NCBI GenBank assembly: GCA_017448795.1
Contig: JAFSKV010000021.1
Coordinates: forward strand, 1-64,000
Origin: Synergistaceae bacterium
GTDB taxonomy: Bacteria; Synergistota; Synergistia; Synergistales; Aminobacteriaceae
Direction: 5' to 3'
DNA length: 64,000 bases
The notes beneath the pieces were generated by a model, which did not search any database, was not told where the DNA came from, and saw only the letters and a list, made by a program, of their open reading frames with translations. A program made the translations under genes and the position numbers. Shown piece after piece: positions 61,748 through 64,000 of the stretch; the stretch's first letter is position 1; the number at the start of each line of letters is the position of its first letter.

Positions 61748-62838
61748 TGAACGTGGGAATAATTGGGGCTACCGGGAGCGTAGGCAGCGCGGTGATGTCG
61801 GTGTGCGCGTCATGGCCGGGGAAGATCCGTGTTGTTGCGCTGGCGGCGAACCATGACTCGGAGAAGCTGAGGACTCTTGCGGCGAAATTCAGCGTCAGCA
61901 AAGTCTATCCTTACGAGAAATACGGCGACGAAGGCCTCGAACTCATAGCATCAGATCCGGAAATTGAGCATGTGGTCTTCACGTCATCAGGAACGGCGGC
62001 AATCAAGGCTCTGTGTTCAGCCCTGAAACTCGGCAAGACCGTATCACTGGCCAACAAAGAAAGCATAGTTGTTGCGGGAAAATGGGTGATGCCCCTCGTG
62101 AGTCGACCCGACCAGCTCAGACCGTTAGACAGCGAACACAACGCGATATGGCAATGCTTACACGGCGAGGATAAATCGTTCGTGAGGAAAATATACCTGA
62201 CAGCATCGGGCGGGCCGTTCAGGAATTTCACCCAAGAAGAACTGCTCACTGTTACGCCGGAAATGGCACTCCGTCATCCTGTGTGGGACATGGGCGCGAA
62301 GATCACAATCGACAGTGCTACCCTCATGAACAAGGGGATTGAGCTTATCGAGGCGATGTATCTTTTCGGGCTGGACGAGCCGCAGGTTGACGCGGTGATT
62401 TCGCCGGGCTCGTTCGTTCACGGGCTGGTCGAGTTTGAGGACGGTAGCGTGAAGATTCTTGCCGCGGAGCCTGACATGATGCTTCCTGCCGCGTCGTGCC
62501 TGTTCTGGCCTGAGAGACATTTTCCAGCTGAGACTTTCAGGAGGCCGGAGTTCCTGCGCGAGGTTAGGTTTGAGGCTCCTGACGCTGAGAGGTTCCCGGC
62601 CATGAGGACAGCCCGCGAGTGCATGAGGCTCAAGGGGGGGTATCCGGCTGTGCTTGTGGGGGCGGATGAAGTTGCTGTGAGCTTGTTCCTTGAGGGGAGG
62701 ATAAGCTTTCCCCAGATCGCCGGGCTGGTTGAGACTGTGCTTGAGTCGCGGAGCTGGTCTGACCCTGCGAGTCTGGATGAAGCTGTGAGTCTGGTTGACG
62801 ATGGCAGGAGGGAGGCATTGAGGCTCGCGCCCCGTTGA
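61747..62838 (+). CDS. dxr: 1-deoxy-D-xylulose 5-phosphate reductoisomerase
   Basis: A 363-residue enzyme that makes MEP, the first committed step of the non-mevalonate isoprenoid path, using NADPH. Motifs: GATGSVGSAV at the N-terminus, ANKESIVVAG, DSEHNAIWQCL, TASGGPFR, GAKITIDSATLMNKG, and the HPVWDMG loop. It feeds precursors to UppS in the same operon. Slightly short compared with the roughly 380-400 residues of other Dxr proteins, but all core motifs are present. The usual downstream rseP is absent; a pseudogene converges on its end. Confidence 0.96.
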   Translation: MNVGIIGATGSVGSAVMSVCASWPGKIRVVALAANHDSEKLRTLAAKFSVSKVYPYEKYGDEGLELIASDPEIEHVVFTSSGTAAIKALCSALKLGKTVSLANKESIVVAGKWVMPLVSRPDQLRPLDSEHNAIWQCLHGEDKSFVRKIYLTASGGPFRNFTQEELLTVTPEMALRHPVWDMGAKITIDSATLMNKGIELIEAMYLFGLDEPQVDAVISPGSFVHGLVEFEDGSVKILAAEPDMMLPAASCLFWPERHFPAETFRRPEFLREVRFEAPDAERFPAMRTARECMRLKGGYPAVLVGADEVAVSLFLEGRISFPQIAGLVETVLESRSWSDPASLDEAVSLVDDGRREALRLAPR

Positions 62839-62841
62839 TTC

Positions 62842-63780
62842 TCACCAGCGGGGGGTTGAGTCTTCCTTCGCGCTTTTGCCAATGATGCGCCCCAGATGAT
62901 AACGCAGCGACATTGCCAGCGTTGCCAGAGGAACAGGAAGGTACACTTGGCATATCTCGTACAGTTTCTTCATGATGCCGTACCGCCTGCAAGAAAGCAC
63001 GTCCCGCAAGAATGGCTTGGCTCTTTCCTAGCACGTTCGGAGGGTTTCGTCTACTTTGTCCATGCCAGCATACGTGATGCTCTGGAGTCGGTCTTTTCCC
63101 GTGTAGATTCTGAATGCCCTGTAAATCTCAGGAGGGAGTCCGGGCTTGCTGAGGATAACTGAATGCCAGTCTTCCTTGTCCTTCCGCCGTTCAGAAAGAG
63201 GAACATGCATTGCGCTGTCCGGCCTTGAGAGTATGTCGAACAACGGTGTTTCTATGTAAGCACTCCCTCCCGTCAAGAACAGGTATTCCAGCCCAAAAAG
63301 CTGGTCTTCTCCGTAATGCATTCCCTCACTGAATCTCAGGCCATGCTGCCGAATTATGTCGGCTAAGAAAATCTTTGCATGTGCTGTGCGGGGAAAAGCG
63401 AAGTCGCATTGCGCGTGTACTGTCTCCTCCAGTGTCAGCGTCCGTGACGGGACATTATGGTATCTCGCCCTCAGCATGGTGTCTTCCCTGCCGTCATCTA
63501 CGTATACGTTCCAAGAGTTTGCGGCAACCAGCCTGTCAGGGTATTTTGCCTGAGCATCAAGCATTACTTCCAGTGCCTCAGGCTCCATCCAGTCATCCGA
63601 GTCCAAGAACACGATATACTCACCTCTTGCCTCGCGGATTCCGACATTCCGGGCGACTGAGACCCCGGCGTTCTCCTGAGTGAACACACGAAATGTTGCT
63701 GTGGGGCTGTCTGAGGCAGGACTCGATTGCGCGGTGAATGTAGCGGGCTGTGTTGTAGGCGGGGATTATGACTGATACGA
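62842..63780 (-). pseudogene. Family 2 glycosyltransferase pseudogene
   Basis: Remains of a GT2 glycosyltransferase. At the 5' end (about 63,778 to 63,715) the frame reads VIIPAYNTARYIHRAIESCL, but the rest (FRVFTQENAGVSVARNVGI, YIVFLDSDDW) is in another frame. The expected nucleotide-binding DDGS segment of about 20 residues between them is missing, so a deletion with frameshift is likely. The open part runs from GTG 63687 to an amber stop at 63028-63030. Reading past the amber in frame gives 61 more residues that look coding (ERAKPFLRDVL, KKLYEICQVYLP) to TGA at 62842. Both ends are therefore damaged, while the promoter is near-consensus. Confidence 0.75.
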
Positions 63781-63804
63781 GGACAGAATTATGACTGTGG
63801 CTTG

Positions 63805-63833
63805 ATTGTAGCGGGATTATCCGGCTGTGTCAA
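63805..63833 (-). promoter_or_regulatory. Near-consensus sigma-70 promoter of the GT2 pseudogene
   Basis: On the minus strand, TTGACA (63833-63828), a 17-base spacer, and TACAAT (63810-63805). It lies just before the GT2 remnant; no canonical start codon is in frame with the first coding block. Confidence 0.7.
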
Positions 63834-63946
63834 GATTTCCTGTCATCCTTTCTTTGTGTGATGGCTTATTGTATTATGTCCATGAATTAACGGCGTGACG
63901 ATTTCTCGAAGGGAGACAAGAGAACCATGCCCCCCTGTCTTCCGCG

Positions 63947-64000
63947 TTAATACTTCTGGATGTTCTTGTGCGAGTCCATCACGACAACACAGCCCGGCTT
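63947..64000 (-). CDS. C-terminal fragment of an unidentified protein
   Basis: An open frame enters from the right edge on the minus strand and ends at TAA 63947, giving 17 residues KPGCVVVMDSHKNIQKY. Too short to identify. The gap between it and the GT2 promoter (63841-63946) contains an imperfect inverted repeat (GGAGACA near 63912 and TGTCTTCC near 63936) that may form its terminator. Confidence 0.35.
   Translation of the reverse strand, partial: KPGCVVVMDSHKNIQKY

Overview
The window is about 64 kb of gene-dense bacterial chromosome, moderately GC-rich, with many TTG/GTG starts and strong AAGGAGG ribosome sites. It comes from a flagellated diderm anaerobe. Evidence for an outer membrane is an AsmA/TamB-like protein, a periplasmic parvulin and a lone minor pilin. 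Evidence for anaerobic life is desulfoferrodoxin with ferritin, the AsrABC sulfite reductase with an FNT channel, and a pyrophosphate-type phosphofructokinase signature. The gene set fits Synergistota (a Synergistaceae-like gut bacterium). That assignment is inference; no rRNA or tRNA gene is visible in the window.

Layout. 1-1.3 kb: right end of a phage module (tail-region fragment, XkdX-like protein, GH108-type endolysin) followed by a G-rich tract. 1.3-9 kb: DUF2400 protein, ferritin and superoxide reductase, a PilW-like pilin, RadA, LeuCD-type dehydratase. 8-13.6 kb: a membrane O-acyltransferase downstream of a 1457-residue AsmA/TamB-like protein. 13.6-19.4 kb: TopA, RsfS, a KDPG-aldolase-like protein, an orphan ArdC-type antirestriction protein, phosphofructokinase. 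19.5-23.2 kb: asrABC plus FNT channel. 23.3-31.2 kb: LRAT-like protein, then a five-gene vWA/HTH-PIN/PIN/kinase/PP2C cassette preceded by a secreted protein, a CPBP protease and a small membrane protein. 31.3-40.6 kb: parvulin, ArgH, RqcH and two tandem giant flagellins. 41-44.6 kb: GlcNAc PTS, PHP phosphoesterase, NagA. 44.6-51.4 kb: aldo/keto reductase, a single-chain nuclease-methylase-specificity protein, MATE pump, GT14-like glycosyltransferase. 51.4-62.8 kb: a long plus-strand run with an RpiB-Upp fusion, WecA-like and WecB enzymes, ankyrin and Rpn-like genes, MurA, a P-loop/Asp23 protein, a family 4 uracil-DNA glycosylase, UppS, CdsA and Dxr. 62.8-64 kb: a decayed GT2 glycosyltransferase and a gene fragment.

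Two themes stand out. First, the 28.5-23.9 kb cassette looks like an expanded YegIKL (TerY-P) phosphorylation circuit. It has a vWA protein, a PP2C and a kinase with two tandem OB-like repeats and zinc-ribbon cysteines, and two PIN-type nuclease-like proteins lie between the vWA and kinase genes with overlapping ends. Second, several surface or envelope genes carry contingency-type features. Seven 7-bp repeats precede the O-acyltransferase and leave it out of frame with its best start codon (one repeat fewer would join them). A (GCAA)6 tract lies at the N-terminus of the GT14 enzyme, which is in frame. A secreted ankyrin protein is split from its signal peptide at a G tract, and a GT2 gene is broken although its promoter is near-consensus. 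Together with WecA/WecB/UppS this points to a surface glycan that can vary.
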